Of a DNA stretch of 64,000 nucleotides, positions 57,601 through 64,000 are shown one piece after another; positions within the stretch are counted from its first letter, which is position 1, and each line of letters starts with the position of its first letter. This DNA is from Phycisphaerales bacterium Planc_01. GTDB taxonomy: Bacteria > Planctomycetota > Phycisphaerae > Sedimentisphaerales > Anaerobacaceae. The DNA is taken from the NCBI GenBank assembly GCA_001603075.1, contig LVBB01000138.1:1-64000 (forward strand), read 5' to 3'. The notes under the pieces are model-generated. The model worked only from the letters and a program-made list of their open reading frames with translations. It did not search any database and had not been told where the DNA came from. Both the position numbers and the translations under genes were made by a program.

Positions 57601-60600
57601 GCACGATAATGTTGCGGGTGACATCGCGTTCGAACTGGACGGTGACGAACTTGTCGCCCGGGTCCATCGTCACGACGTTGGTGTTCCGGTTCCACGAGGG
57701 GTCGTCGTCGGTGCCGATCCACTGGCGGACGCGATAGCCCGGCTGTGGAGTCGCGACGAGAGTGACCTGCGCGAACTCATGGTAGTATCCGCTCGTCGGC
57801 ACCACGGTCCCATGTCCGCCGACGACGGTAACCTCCAGACGATAGCGTCCCTGTCCGGCGTAGTGGAAGCCCATGTCCACCGTTCCGACATCGCCCACAC
57901 CGTCGGTCCGTGTGGTCGCATCGGCCAGACCGAGCTGTGTCGCCATGGCGCTGCCGGCGTTGACCGACGGGCTGTCCTGACTCTGTCCGGCCGCCATCTG
58001 GCTGAGGAAGTAGGAATCGACGAACAGCGGATCGGATTCGATGTTGCCGGCGAGCCAATTGAGGGTCCGGCCCGACTCGATGTGCAGACCGAGCCGCCCG
58101 TACTGAACGTTGCTGTAGGAGACCGTCAGCGTCGCAGGTCGCTGGATGTAGACCGGATCGCTGTCGCTGCCGATCGAGATCTGCGAACCCTGCTGCGCTT
58201 CGTTGTTCCAGAGAATGCTGTTGATCAGCACCGTATTGCTGCTGTGCGAGCAGACCAGGCCGCCGCCCTTGCCGCGGTTCGGCACGTCGGTGTCGAATGC
58301 CCGGTTCTCGACGATCGTACAGTTCTCGATCGTCGGTGCGGCGTACCAGTGTGAGGCGATGCCGCCGCCGTCCACGGTCGCCGTATTGGCCTTGATCAGA
58401 CAGTTCTTCAGCCTGGGTGTGTACGGATCGCCGCCGAAGTAGACGCCGCCGCCGGAACCCAGCGTGGTGTTCTCGCTGATGAAGCAGTCCTGGATCAACG
58501 CGTTGGACGACCAGCAGACCAGACCGCCGCCGAGACCGAGACCGGTGCTCCTGGACTCGGGCACATCCGGCGGCGTGAACGGACTGTTCGGATCGAACAT
58601 CGAATTCGGGTCGTTCGGATCGGGCCACGTGTTCGAAGGAGGCCACGTGCTCGGATCGTTCGGGTCCAGAGCGGGCGCCGGGACGTACACGGTGTACTGC
58701 GGCCCGGTCGCTTCGTTGCCGCGAATGCTGCAATTCTCAATCCTCGGTGCGCCGCGGCTCCAATACAGACCGCCGCCTTCAATGGCGGTGTTGCCGCGAA
58801 TCACACCGTTGGAGACGCGGACGTCGGCGCCCTGGCCGTACCAGTACAGACCACCGCCGTAGCCGGCCTCGTTGCCCGAGAACTGGCTGCCGCGAATGCT
58901 CAGCGTACTTCCATTGTAGTAGTCCAGACGGTCCTCATCCCAGATACCGCCACCGAAGAGACCGCCGCCGTAACCGTTGTCGTCGGCGGTGCGGTTGCCG
59001 GAGAACGTGCTGTCGTTGACGTCAAGACGGCATTCATAGCTCAGGAACAGACCGCCACCGTTGGTGCCGGCCTCGTTGTCGAAGTAGCTGCAGCCGTTGG
59101 CCGTAATCGCGCAGCCCACCTCGAACGCCTGACCGCCGCCATACAGACCGGATGTGTTGCCTTCAATCGTGCAGCGGGTCAGTTCGACCTCGCAGTCGTT
59201 GGCGTAATACTCGCCGCCGCCGCTGTCGGCTTCCACAAGGTTGGAGCTGATCGTGGTGTCGGTCAGCTTGACCACACAGTTCGACAGATAGGCATTGGCG
59301 CCGCCGAAGTTGCTGGTGAAGCTGCGGAGGACCACACCTCCGGCACCGGCCCCGCCGGCCGAACCATCGGTCCCCCCGGCACCACCGGCACCACCGGCCC
59401 CCGGCGCTTCGCCGTTGCCGCCGGGACCACCGGCACCACCGTTGCCGCCCGGGCTGCCGCCGGCGCCACCGGCGCCACCGTTACCGCCGGCGTACGAAAT
59501 CGTCGGCACCGTCCACAGAGCGGAGTTGCCGCTGATCGCCGTGTCGTAGATCTGCACATCGCAGTCCTCGGCGAAGAAGATCGCCCCGGCCCACGAACGC
59601 AGGCCGTTGATACCCATCTCGCCACCAGCCCCGCCGGAGCCACCATCGGCACCAATCCCGTCGGTCCCTGCCTGGCCGTCCTGACCGTCGTTCTCGCCGG
59701 AACCGGCCGCGCCGCCTTCGGCCGCCACGCCGCCATTCCCACCGGCGCCGCCGGCACCACCGGCGCCACCGGGGCTCCCAAGGCCTTGCAGCGTCTCGCA
59801 GTCAGCGATAGTCACATATCGAATGATCGGTCGGCAATTGGCGCCGAAGTACATCGCGCCGCCCAAGGCCTCGCCGCCATCGCCGCCCTTGCCGCCGGCG
59901 CCGCCGGCACCACCGGGGCCACCGCTGCCGCCATTGCCGCCGTTGCCGCCGTTGCCGCCATTGCCGTCGGGGCCGTCATTGAGGCCCGGGCCACCGTTCT
60001 GGCCGTCCTGCCCGGCTTGGCCGTCGCCACCATCCTGGCCGTCCTGGCCGTCCTGGCCGGTGCCGCCGAAGCCACCGGTGCCGCCGAGGGCCCGGCAGTT
60101 GCGAATCGTCACATGCAGGATCGTCGGAGCACAGTTCGGATCGAAATAGAACGCGCCGCCGTACCCGTTGCCGCCGCGACCGCCGTCGAAGCCGGGCGCA
60201 CCATCGGCGCCGGGCGCACCGTCGGCGCCGTTGGCGCCGTCGGCGCCGTCGCGGCCGGGCGTGCCGTCGACCGGCGCGTTCGGATCGCGGGGATTGGGCG
60301 CAGGCTCAGCCGGATCGTCCAGCGGGTCGGCCGGGTCGGCCGGATCGGCCGGCGCATCGGGCGCTGCCGGAGGCGTCGGAGGAGCGCTGGCGTCCTCGCC
60401 GTTGCGGCCCCGCGCGATACAGTCTTCGATGATCAGATTGGACAAGGTCGGACTGCTGCCGTTGAAGCAGGCGATGGCGCCGCCGAAGGCGTCCTCGCCG
60501 GGCGCACCGTTTCCGCCGCTGTCGTTGGGCGTCTCGGGATCGTACACGGCCGAACCATTGCGGAGCGTGAAGCCGTCCACCACCGCATCGGGCCCTTCGC

Positions 60601-63600
60601 CGCTCTGGAAGACGAACAGACGGCCCAACTGGGCGGCATCGAGGATCGTCGTCGCGACGCAATTGGGATCATCCGGATGCTCGCTGGCCAACGTAATGGC
60701 CTTGCCCCCGAAGTCGATCGAATGGACGCGATGAATGCCGGCGCCGACGATGATCTTGTCGCCGTGTGTACTGGCCGCACGGACCGCCTCGCCGATCGAG
60801 CGATACTGGCCCGGCACGTGCAGACTCTTGGGCTGGCGGAAGCTGACGCGAACCTCTTTGTTCGAATCGACTGTCACCGTGTTGGCGTTGGTCCACAGCG
60901 CATCGTTGTCCGTCCCCGTCCAGGCGTCCACAATATAGCCCGAGGCCGGCGAGGCAACCAGATCGATCACCGTGCCGTCGGGATAGACCTGGCCGCGACG
61001 GTGTTCCGGACTTACGGTCCCGTTGCCGCCCGCCACGGTAATCCTCAATTCGTACATCGGGATTTGCTCGAAGACCGCGATCATGTTGATCGGTCCGAGC
61101 ACCGGCAGCGCGATCGTCGTGTCGGGATCGATCATCTGCCCGGTCGTCAGAAGCCACTGTTTGAGACGATATCCCTCGGCCGGCTGAGAGGTCAGTTCGA
61201 GCACGGAGAACTCGCGGAACAGGCCGCCGTTCGGATCGACCGTGCCGCCGACCTCGCCATCGACGGGTGCGCCGTCGGCGTCCACCGTCATCAGTGTGAG
61301 ATTCAACGGGAACAGGTTCGCCGACGTAATGTCATAGTGGGCCCCCATGTCGATCCGGCCGGCGTCTTCGACACCGTCGGTTCGGGTCGTTCGAGACGCC
61401 AGCGAGGCGCCGACGTTGGGATCCCCCGCGTCGATGCACGGGCTGTCGGTCAACTGCCCGGCTGCCATCTGGCTGAGATAGTATCGGCCGAGCGGCCCGG
61501 CGATCAGAAGCGGATCGCCGGCGATGTTGCCCTCGCCGGCATCGCCATCTTCGATGCAGGAGTACGAAGCAAAGCAATTGACCAGATCGTCTCCGTTGCC
61601 CCAGAGAATGCAGTTGACGATTGTCGGATCGGACTGCCCCGAGCAGACGATGCCGCCCTTGCCGGGCGCGTTTTCATCGACGACGATCGTGCAGTTGGTG
61701 ATGGCGGGCGAGGAATCTTCCAGGTCGAACTGTGCGCTTCCGCTGACCGCCGAGTTGTTGATCACGAAGCAGTTAAACAGCGTCGGCGAGGCGTTGTAGC
61801 AGGCCATGCCGCCGCCGAGATTCATGGAGCTATTATTGCGGATGGTGGAATGCGTGATCGTGGGCGAGCCGTCTTCACAGTTGATGCCGCCGCCCAGGCC
61901 GTCCTCGGCCAATACCGCGTTGTTGCTGATAACGCAGTTGATGATCTCCGGAGAGCCGGCGAAGCAATCGATGCCGCCGCCGTAGTATTGCGCCTGGTTG
62001 TCGGTGATGATGCACCGGTCGATGGTCGGGGAGGCCTCCTCGATGCGCACACCACCGCCGTATTCGGCGACGCCCCAGCCGATCGTCAATCCCCTCAGAA
62101 CACTGTCGCGGCCCTCGCCGTTGGCGAAGGTCACGATCGAACCTTCCTGACCGGTCAGACCGACGAGGAACGTCGTCTCGGGATAGACGTTCGGATCGTT
62201 CGGATCGTCGACGCTCCCGCTGCGAAGCGTGATGGCCTTGCCTTTGAAGTCGATCCGTTCGCTGTAAACCGTATTGCCGCTGGCCAGCGTCTCGGCGATG
62301 ATCACATCGCCGTTGTTGGCGTCGTCGATCGCCGCCTGGATCGAGGAATAGACGTTATCCCGATCGCGCGTGTTGACCACGCGTCCGGCCTGTCCCGTCG
62401 GCACCGCCGTCAGCACGGCCATGAGATTCAGGCGCCCCTGCGAAGCCGCCAACCCCGGCAGCACCCTGTCGGCGGTCTGCATCAGAACATGCTTAACCTG
62501 AATCACAGACAACGACGGGTTCTGCGAAAGCAGCAGAGCACTGGCGCCGGCCACGCGCGGAGCTGCCAGAGATGAGCCGCTGATCACACCGTACTGGGCG
62601 GGCAGGCCCGCCTCGCGCATAGCTGCCGTCGGCTGCATCGGCAGCGTGCTGAGCACGTCCTGTCCCGACTCACCGAGATCGACCGACGTGCGTCCGTAGT
62701 TGGACGACCAGGCCAGCGCGCCGTCGTTGTCGGTGGCCAGAACGCTGATGATGTTGCGGGAACTGTAACCGGCCGGATACACCGGCGTCACATCGATGTT
62801 TTTCGATTCGTTGCCGGCCGCCGCCACGAACAGCACGCCCTTCTCGCCGGCGGCTTCGATGGCGTTCCTCAGGCTCTCGCTGTAGTCCGAGCCGGCCCAC
62901 GAGATGTTGACCACCCTGGCGCCGGCGGCCACGGCGTACTCGATCGCGGCGACCGCCGCGTCCAGATCCACGCCGGCCGGGCCGACCACCTTCAAAGGCA
63001 TCAACCGGACGTTGCCGCCCACACCCAGTTCCTCTCCGATCGCCGCAATGATGCCCGCGACGTGCGAACCGTGATACACCTCGTCGGTCGGATCGGCCGT
63101 GTTGTTGATGAAGTCGTAACCGTGAATGTCATCCACATAGCCGTTGCCGTCATCGTCGACGCCGGCCTGACCGCTTGCCTCCGCCTCGTTGACCCACAGA
63201 CGGCCCGCCAACGCAGGATGGGTCAGATCCATGCCGGTATCGAGGATCGCCACAACGACCTCGGCGCCGTCGGTCGCAACGGTGTTCGCAATCAAACCGT
63301 CGATCTCCGCCTCATCCAGCGTTGTCTGGACGGCCGAGACGCGACAAAGGGAATAGCGATAGTTGGGTTCGGCATACAGCACGTCGCCGCTGCCGGCAAA
63401 CCGTACCATTGCATCGACTGCGGCCACATGATCGGGCAGCGAGACCACGGCCAAGCCGGAGACGGCGCCGTCGAAGTCGCTCCGAACGGACGCACCTTCC
63501 ACCACCGCATCGCAGATCGCGTTGCGTACGGCCCGTTTCGTCCGCGGCCCGAACAATCCCGAGCAGGTCAAAGGCGGTCCATCCCGATCGACGAACCGGA

Positions 63601-63766
63601 CCAGCAGTTCCTGCCGTCCGTCCGCCGCCCGACCGCCGTCAATCGCGTCCGACAATGAAAATGACAAGTCGTTTGCTGTCGCCAACCCCATCCCGGCGCA
63701 AAGAATCAGCACCGAGCCAATCAGCAACCGCCAGGTGCCCGGTCGCTCCTGCATCTGCTTTCTCAT
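48680..63766 (-). CDS. Giant secreted subtilisin/beta-helix/VWA/dockerin-like protein
   Basis: One open frame of 5028 residues. A signal peptide (LLIGSVLILCAGMGLATA) leads to an S8 protease domain with Asp176 in AILDTGMD, His232 in YHGSHVAGI and Ser399 in ISGSSLAAPRVAG. Five parallel beta-helix units follow. Each opens with a SIQAAIDDA-type coil and closes with a TTRTDG...VDMGYHY-like motif. InlB-like repeats (GGHGTV..GYRV..W.GTDDD) lie between units. Unit 2 carries collagen-like and GGN/GGA-rich loops, and unit 4 contains a VWA domain. The end has two dockerin-like EF loops and three FN3-like repeats. It is probably extracellular or surface-bound. Function is unknown; adhesion, glycan binding or self-processing are possible. 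The ATG at 63766 is chosen because it gives a clean signal peptide; an in-frame start at 63868 exists. Confidence 0.9.
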   Translation of the reverse strand: MRKQMQERPGTWRLLIGSVLILCAGMGLATANDLSFSLSDAIDGGRAADGRQELLVRFVDRDGPPLTCSGLFGPRTKRAVRNAICDAVVEGASVRSDFDGAVSGLAVVSLPDHVAAVDAMVRFAGSGDVLYAEPNYRYSLCRVSAVQTTLDEAEIDGLIANTVATDGAEVVVAILDTGMDLTHPALAGRLWVNEAEASGQAGVDDDGNGYVDDIHGYDFINNTADPTDEVYHGSHVAGIIAAIGEELGVGGNVRLMPLKVVGPAGVDLDAAVAAIEYAVAAGARVVNISWAGSDYSESLRNAIEAAGEKGVLFVAAAGNESKNIDVTPVYPAGYSSRNIISVLATDNDGALAWSSNYGRTSVDLGESGQDVLSTLPMQPTAAMREAGLPAQYGVISGSSLAAPRVAGASALLLSQNPSLSVIQVKHVLMQTADRVLPGLAASQGRLNLMAVLTAVPTGQAGRVVNTRDRDNVYSSIQAAIDDANNGDVIIAETLASGNTVYSERIDFKGKAITLRSGSVDDPNDPNVYPETTFLVGLTGQEGSIVTFANGEGRDSVLRGLTIGWGVAEYGGGVRIEEASPTIDRCIITDNQAQYYGGGIDCFAGSPEIINCVISNNAVLAEDGLGGGINCEDGSPTITHSTIRNNSSMNLGGGMACYNASPTLFNCFVINNSAVSGSAQFDLEDSSPAITNCTIVVDENAPGKGGIVCSGQSDPTIVNCILWGNGDDLVNCFASYSCIEDGDAGEGNIAGDPLLIAGPLGRYYLSQMAAGQLTDSPCIDAGDPNVGASLASRTTRTDGVEDAGRIDMGAHYDITSANLFPLNLTLMTVDADGAPVDGEVGGTVDPNGGLFREFSVLELTSQPAEGYRLKQWLLTTGQMIDPDTTIALPVLGPINMIAVFEQIPMYELRITVAGGNGTVSPEHRRGQVYPDGTVIDLVASPASGYIVDAWTGTDNDALWTNANTVTVDSNKEVRVSFRQPKSLHVPGQYRSIGEAVRAASTHGDKIIVGAGIHRVHSIDFGGKAITLASEHPDDPNCVATTILDAAQLGRLFVFQSGEGPDAVVDGFTLRNGSAVYDPETPNDSGGNGAPGEDAFGGAIACFNGSSPTLSNLIIEDCIARGRNGEDASAPPTPPAAPDAPADPADPADPLDDPAEPAPNPRDPNAPVDGTPGRDGADGANGADGAPGADGAPGFDGGRGGNGYGGAFYFDPNCAPTILHVTIRNCRALGGTGGFGGTGQDGQDGQDGGDGQAGQDGQNGGPGLNDGPDGNGGNGGNGGNGGSGGPGGAGGAGGKGGDGGEALGGAMYFGANCRPIIRYVTIADCETLQGLGSPGGAGGAGGAGGNGGVAAEGGAAGSGENDGQDGQAGTDGIGADGGSGGAGGEMGINGLRSWAGAIFFAEDCDVQIYDTAISGNSALWTVPTISYAGGNGGAGGAGGSPGGNGGAGGPGGNGEAPGAGGAGGAGGTDGSAGGAGAGGVVLRSFTSNFGGANAYLSNCVVKLTDTTISSNLVEADSGGGEYYANDCEVELTRCTIEGNTSGLYGGGQAFEVGCAITANGCSYFDNEAGTNGGGLFLSYECRLDVNDSTFSGNRTADDNGYGGGLFGGGIWDEDRLDYYNGSTLSIRGSQFSGNEAGYGGGLYWYGQGADVRVSNGVIRGNTAIEGGGLYWSRGAPRIENCSIRGNEATGPQYTVYVPAPALDPNDPSTWPPSNTWPDPNDPNSMFDPNSPFTPPDVPESRSTGLGLGGGLVCWSSNALIQDCFISENTTLGSGGGVYFGGDPYTPRLKNCLIKANTATVDGGGIASHWYAAPTIENCTIVENRAFDTDVPNRGKGGGLVCSHSSNTVLINSILWNNEAQQGSQISIGSDSDPVYIQRPATLTVSYSNVQYGRLGLHIESGRTLNWLAGNIESDPLFVDSYFLSQMAAGQSQDSPSVNAGSAMATQLGLADATTRTDGVGDVGTVDMGFHYAGQGRYRLEVTVVGGHGTVVPTSGYYHEFAQVTLVATPQPGYRVRQWIGTDDDPSWNRNTNVVTMDPGDKFVTVQFERDVTRNIIVPDEFRTIEEAVLAASPGDTNIILKEGVHYVSTATGIDLQRKAVRIMSTDPNDPNIIATTIIDCNGSRFVRRRAFHFQRGEGPDTLITGVTIRNGYWIGAVGVTGGIPARPILEYNPDEDDPPILMASGTSVSGTGYGGAILCENGSSPTFRNVVIEDSMVVAAQGGNGIDGTPITNANSDRKGDWGGHAGSGSGNSFGGAIACLGGSKPTFINVTIRNCMARGGMGGDGGSGSNPNQGSGWASWGGNAGSASGDGHGGAVYCEAGSDAVFQNCVFANNHATSGVAGLPGAAGPGSDLSDPYPNPAGPGASGMVSTNGTIVGGAVYQNGASPTFVDCTFTGNMAYNAISLDPTLALLGLEQEELYTYMPGGGIYSGPGNTVKLERCEFSRNISSAVYVDASCIVDFNDCVFSHNQANGQSAGVGSYTIMVDGVIIFRQDFNLSNVLVDYSGGALFVGPLCPEVTLRNCQFYSNSASASGGAVRLMSDADIVGCSFSGNKAGDNGGALEGYLDSGNPQQPATLNFTLQSCSFGGNSAIDGFYGQGGAIHFEDFEAVFADCYFLGNRAKNGGALYLTAGNAKFIGGIISNNESTGGSGIDTQTAQLGAIAAEQGAGVDIGGGLVCAATSVTIEDYTFENNTAGGAKGSGGAITFYGGYVDHVVKNCLFLDNNANRHGGAVWAGLFATPSITNSTFVGNDAKRLGGAVFCDWDGDVTMTDCIFQDNSKVAVVEVEFANSTLTHSLFHENPDGDFGVYDATTATVQTMVGAELDVTNIGADPLFVEGPLGKVYLSQTASGQEATSPAVDAGSRLAESLGLSELTTRTDGSGDEGAVDLGFHFRDHTTLEQFTLTTRVVGGHGTLEPTTGQYYAGTAVPLTARPESGWRVAQWAGTTDDASKSVNNLVVMGPDRTVTVEFDQPRTIIVGSAPEYTSVQHAIDAAGEGDVVVVPAGTYAPVFPWPYIEISNKNITLMGSNPDDPNVVASTIMRQYQFLISNVGPETIIEGITFRDTNIVGSSPGNVSQAADDGPDGISVSGSAVYMTNASPTIRNCNFVDCSVTGGNGAPGDGGTEEHPMGFDGGWAGYAYGGAVYIGYLSSPTFENCTFRGNYAQGGNGGDGGGGVQGAQGGRGGNWEWAQTIENQMILSGWDGWMYGPYLDYWKYSGFGGAVYIEYYSSPKFVDCTFENNYTAGGVCGVGGNPVPPPQTNQNIENFGGAVYIGSNSSPVFEGCVFRDNVADTNTVAVPDDIYVSYGGAIAFEDGSTPTFIRCILENNTSCVGGGMWWSNASATIVDCNFAGNSAYHGGGMYAVDSVGVIDGSLIQRNLAFLSNVDANLVTDPNVGFGGVMSWGGGFCGINSPIDIYNSVFTGNRSLSSGGGIYLGGSDQDITTAPRVHNSLITSNTAGRDGGGISIWKSEPIISSSTIADNVVTGALGSAFGGGLFVAYDSNAVLTDSIVWGNSSNKNGSQVAVANGFQYGVRPSTLHVRHSNIQPSLDPAAVAGTALDLVFVIDTTDSMTNNVLALRAAAAQLVAAVAMQSPDYRMAVVDFKDFNDTGLGAGTDYTFRAVVPFTEDPTRVINGINTLGTPAGAGGDTDAESVYSALIDTIDGTALGGWRGGQVNRIILLIGDGPPHDPEPPTGYTLSTVVNAASQSPSKRIFAVQIGQDPLTSVYYTSLAGGTGGALTRAPNALGLAAAVTQSIELITHVAPSIYVSDQSRLPGWDAAAATWDEATGNIDEDPLFIAGYYLGQTASGQGRQSPAVDAGSGPASAVGIDLAGRTTRTDGVPDANTVDMGYHYVQGVTLFTLTAEVLPNADDGLPHGSVSPAFAVAYEGAADNVVRLVATPEQGWRVSRWSGTDDDTLTGLANTVTLTQDRQVTVTFEKRRSRVVTVPGDYSTIQGAVTAAGEGDTIVVDPGTYYSGYEAFALIIDKPVTITSRNPDDPTVVASTIIDGLGAVPGNAWNNIGVLFGPGADRNTVFNGFTIQNCGGNAADGDDGDRDIGHPNGGDGAPIEGAAMILLPGAAPVIKNCIFRNNAVIAGDGGAGVDADDTTNAGRGGWGGWARGGAIYCAVGTNPRFVNCIIENNFVQGGNGGNGGNYSDGGGLANYGGNYTPPVMIDINPNSLGAETAMQELWRTWLWDFAADVEAAFGTQPYSPATGIIGSGGSYFGDYRWYSGYGGGVYIDQRSSAEFVSCVIRGNRSYGGMSGQGGQASAAGRFTEPLIPFQMPSYGGGVYCAAETTVIFTGCTFEDNIASPTAAGQDPNFRLDPYIGFGGGIAAEGTANLTFVDCNFVDNSADTGGGIYVINAGVSVIDCNVTQNTALRGAGLAGMGGSIGVAGSRIWNNWAITDQDDPNDNDIAPIGGGLLFSSADALVEDCDIAGNISDGSGAGIYLRGQNATQIVNCLIRNNRAYRDGGGISTNWYAEPTIRNCTFVTNAAPGTPGDPNNTGFGGAIFCGYLSEATVIDSVLWGNGARLGGELAVGSGYDLDPLCGTLRVSYSNIRVGPNDVWVDTGCTLAYGEGMINADPMFVSGMLGDFYLSNRSAGQSRTSPAVDAGSDLAGNVGMARSTTRTDHVPDTGRVDMGYHYPFLEPCKFCDLVFDGIIDFKDFAAFAGKWLDEGCSESNGWCDQADVTFDSRVNVRDLTVLADCWLVQDTTPPAPDPAEWETLPRLDGSTARMVAKEAVDAWGWPVEYYFENVSGGGHDSGWQSSRVYNDTGLSSGRQYGYRVKARDALGNETKFSAVRYAGTVDRMPPVPEPYILPNAVVTSQTITLIATEAFDDNGVQYFFDTNTPGANDSGWINTNTYTDANLAPGVTYCYRVRARDMSANQNETPYSAWSCFTTAIPADPTPPTPNPMAFDPNGLPREYSDTGVWNDYWVEMMAVTATDDSGGVEYYFQCREPSGLSSSWQADPIYRVQIGRQNQGLQFRVRARDAEGNMTGWSDWVMAIARPNQPALGADDAAGGGAVQ
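48760..49620 (-). repeat. Three FN3-like repeats at the giant protein's C-terminus
   Basis: Three similar segments share the pattern VEYYFE..DSGWQ..Y.D..L..G..Y.YRVRARD..GN. Examples are YGYRVKARDALGNETKFS and YCYRVRARDMSANQNETPYS. This is the look of fibronectin type III-like domains often found at the ends of secreted planctomycete proteins. They probably act as spacers or binding modules. Confidence 0.6.
49640..49820 (-). other. Dockerin-like EF-loop pair
   Basis: Two loops, CDLVFDGIIDFKDFAAFAGK and ADVTFDSRVNVRDLTVLADC, each end in a helix and carry Asp at positions 1, 5 and 12 of a calcium-loop pattern. This is the paired arrangement of type I dockerins. A cohesin partner is not encoded in the window, so the binding role is inference. 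Confidence 0.6.
52490..53100 (-). other. VWA domain inside beta-helix unit 4
   Basis: About 205 residues form a von Willebrand A domain: LDLVFVIDTTDSMTNNVL holds a DxTxS MIDAS motif, followed by YRMAVVDFKDFNDTGLG and VNRIILLIGDGPPHDPEP. The flanks, VRHSNIQPS and GNIDEDPLFIAG, match the last coil and closing strand of the other units (SYSNVQYG / GNIESDPLF). The domain therefore sits within the unit rather than between units. Confidence 0.75.
59325..60270 (-). repeat. Collagen-like and glycine-rich loops in beta-helix unit 2
   Basis: Four low-complexity segments lie in the loops of unit 2: a collagen-like GADGANGADGAPGADGAPG run (about 60160-60270), and three Gly/Asn/Ala-rich runs such as GGNGGNGGNGGSGGPGG (about 59860-60095, 59600-59790 and 59325-59495). 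The DNA is an array of imperfect GCCGCC-type units. They lie just before beta-helix strands of the form GGAMYFG, so they are loop insertions. Confidence 0.7.
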
Positions 63767-63875
63767 ATGTCCACTTCCGTCTTTGCTGTGCCTGAATCCG
63801 TAGAACTTGATCGTGTAGGGAATCACCCGCGCAATGCAGACCCCACGGTCAACCGCATACCGCCGCAAGAAATCA

Positions 63876-64000
63876 TCAGTACTGGAACTCGTTGCCGATA
63901 CCGGCTTCCAGCGCGGCCAGCGCGTCTTCCTCGCGTTCCTCCTGCAGGATGATGGTCGGCTTGACCAGGATCAGCAGGATCTTGTTGTCCCGGATCTTGC
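63876..64000 (-). CDS. C-terminal end of a secretin-like protein (partial)
   Basis: The last 40 residues of a frame that enters from the right edge read KIRDNKILLILVKPTIILQ, then an acidic tail ending GNEFQY. The LLILVKPTIIL part resembles the last strand of type II/III secretion secretins (GspD-like). Only the C-terminus is seen, so the assignment is tentative. It lies upstream of the giant gene on the same strand, about 110 bases away. Confidence 0.5.
   Translation of the reverse strand, partial: KIRDNKILLILVKPTIILQEEREEDALAALEAGIGNEFQY

Larger units (their letters stand above)
49830..62395 (-). repeat. Five beta-helix units separated by InlB-like repeats
   Basis: Approximate unit spans: unit 1 61330-62395, unit 2 57860-60840, unit 3 55090-57615, unit 4 52210-54845, unit 5 49830-51945. 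Closing motifs are TTRTDGVEDAGRIDMGAHY, TTRTDGVGDVGTVDMGFHY, TTRTDGSGDEGAVDLGFHF, TTRTDGVPDANTVDMGYHY and TTRTDHVPDTGRVDMGYHY. InlB-like domains lie at about 60850-61325 (two copies), 57620-57855, 54850-55080 and 51950-52200. The pattern shows growth by repeated duplication of one beta-helix plus InlB cassette. Confidence 0.75.

Noticed and set aside
59325-60270. Regular short repeats that look CRISPR-like at first sight
   Set aside because: The units are 9-12 bases, in frame with a glycine-rich protein segment and without unique spacers, so they are coding repeats.
49481-62575. Three plus-strand frames of about 990, 1180 and 930 codons opposite the giant gene
   Set aside because: Their Arg/Val/Asp/Ala-rich, motif-free translations are what the repeat codons of the minus strand give when read backwards. 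The minus frame has signal peptide, protease triad and repeats.

Overview
The window is G+C-rich, densely packed, single-chromosome-type bacterial DNA with many GTG and TTG starts and frequent 4-base stop/start overlaps. The gene content points to a Planctomycetota member, most likely an anaerobic one near Phycisphaerae/Sedimentisphaerales. The clues are a DUF1559-like pseudopilin, a very long surface protein with parallel beta-helix and dockerin-like segments, a secreted lipoprotein GH29 fucosidase, Kdo/LPS export genes and an [FeFe]-hydrogenase maturase (HydF). This placement is inference from family content; no rRNA or ribosomal protein marker is present. No tRNA, rRNA, CRISPR array or insertion sequence was found.

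Layout. (1) 1-4970: an accessory segment with the start of an off-edge gene, two small ORFs and a 1201-residue superfamily-1 helicase fused to a PLD nuclease and zinc ribbons. It resembles the single-gene (type II) Mokosh anti-phage architecture. It is followed by a short gene-poor stretch with dispersed-repeat-like DNA. (2) 4970-16614, all minus strand: bacteriohemerythrin; a Kdo/LPS block (kdsD-kdsC-lptC-like); RNase G; a DUF2344 protein; PTS enzyme I, HPr and an EIIA(Ntr)-like protein; hibernation factor; DUF502; and a UPF0104 membrane protein. This joins a regulatory PTS to envelope synthesis and RNA turnover. (3) 16881-23904, plus strand: pseudopilin, hisI, BASS transporter, asd, truA, hydF, GT4 glycosyltransferase. 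(4) 23944-33717: NAD salvage pair (pncA-pncB), yjbQ, LysE exporter, alpha-L-fucosidase lipoprotein, InaA-like kinase, EEP phosphatase/nuclease, an unrecognised 57-residue protein, tyrS, GNAT, dus. (5) 33870-42617, minus strand: a surface-glycan cluster with three methyltransferases, GT2, GT4, GT39 and a DPMS-type GT2. (6) 42775-48514: secreted beta-helix protein, iron alcohol dehydrogenase, four-CBS protein, small membrane protein. (7) 48680-63766: one gene of about 15 kb encoding a subtilisin-like protease followed by five beta-helix units, InlB-like repeats, a VWA domain set inside one beta-helix unit, a dockerin-like pair and three FN3-like repeats. The C-terminus of a secretin-like protein lies upstream of it at the right edge.

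The most unusual features are the giant protease/beta-helix/VWA/dockerin protein, the Mokosh-like helicase-PLD protein with its neighbouring zinc-ribbon gene, an oversized LptC-like protein, a HydF with a degenerate G4 motif and no HydE/HydG nearby, a possible leaderless promoter, and small proteins likely to be missed by gene callers.
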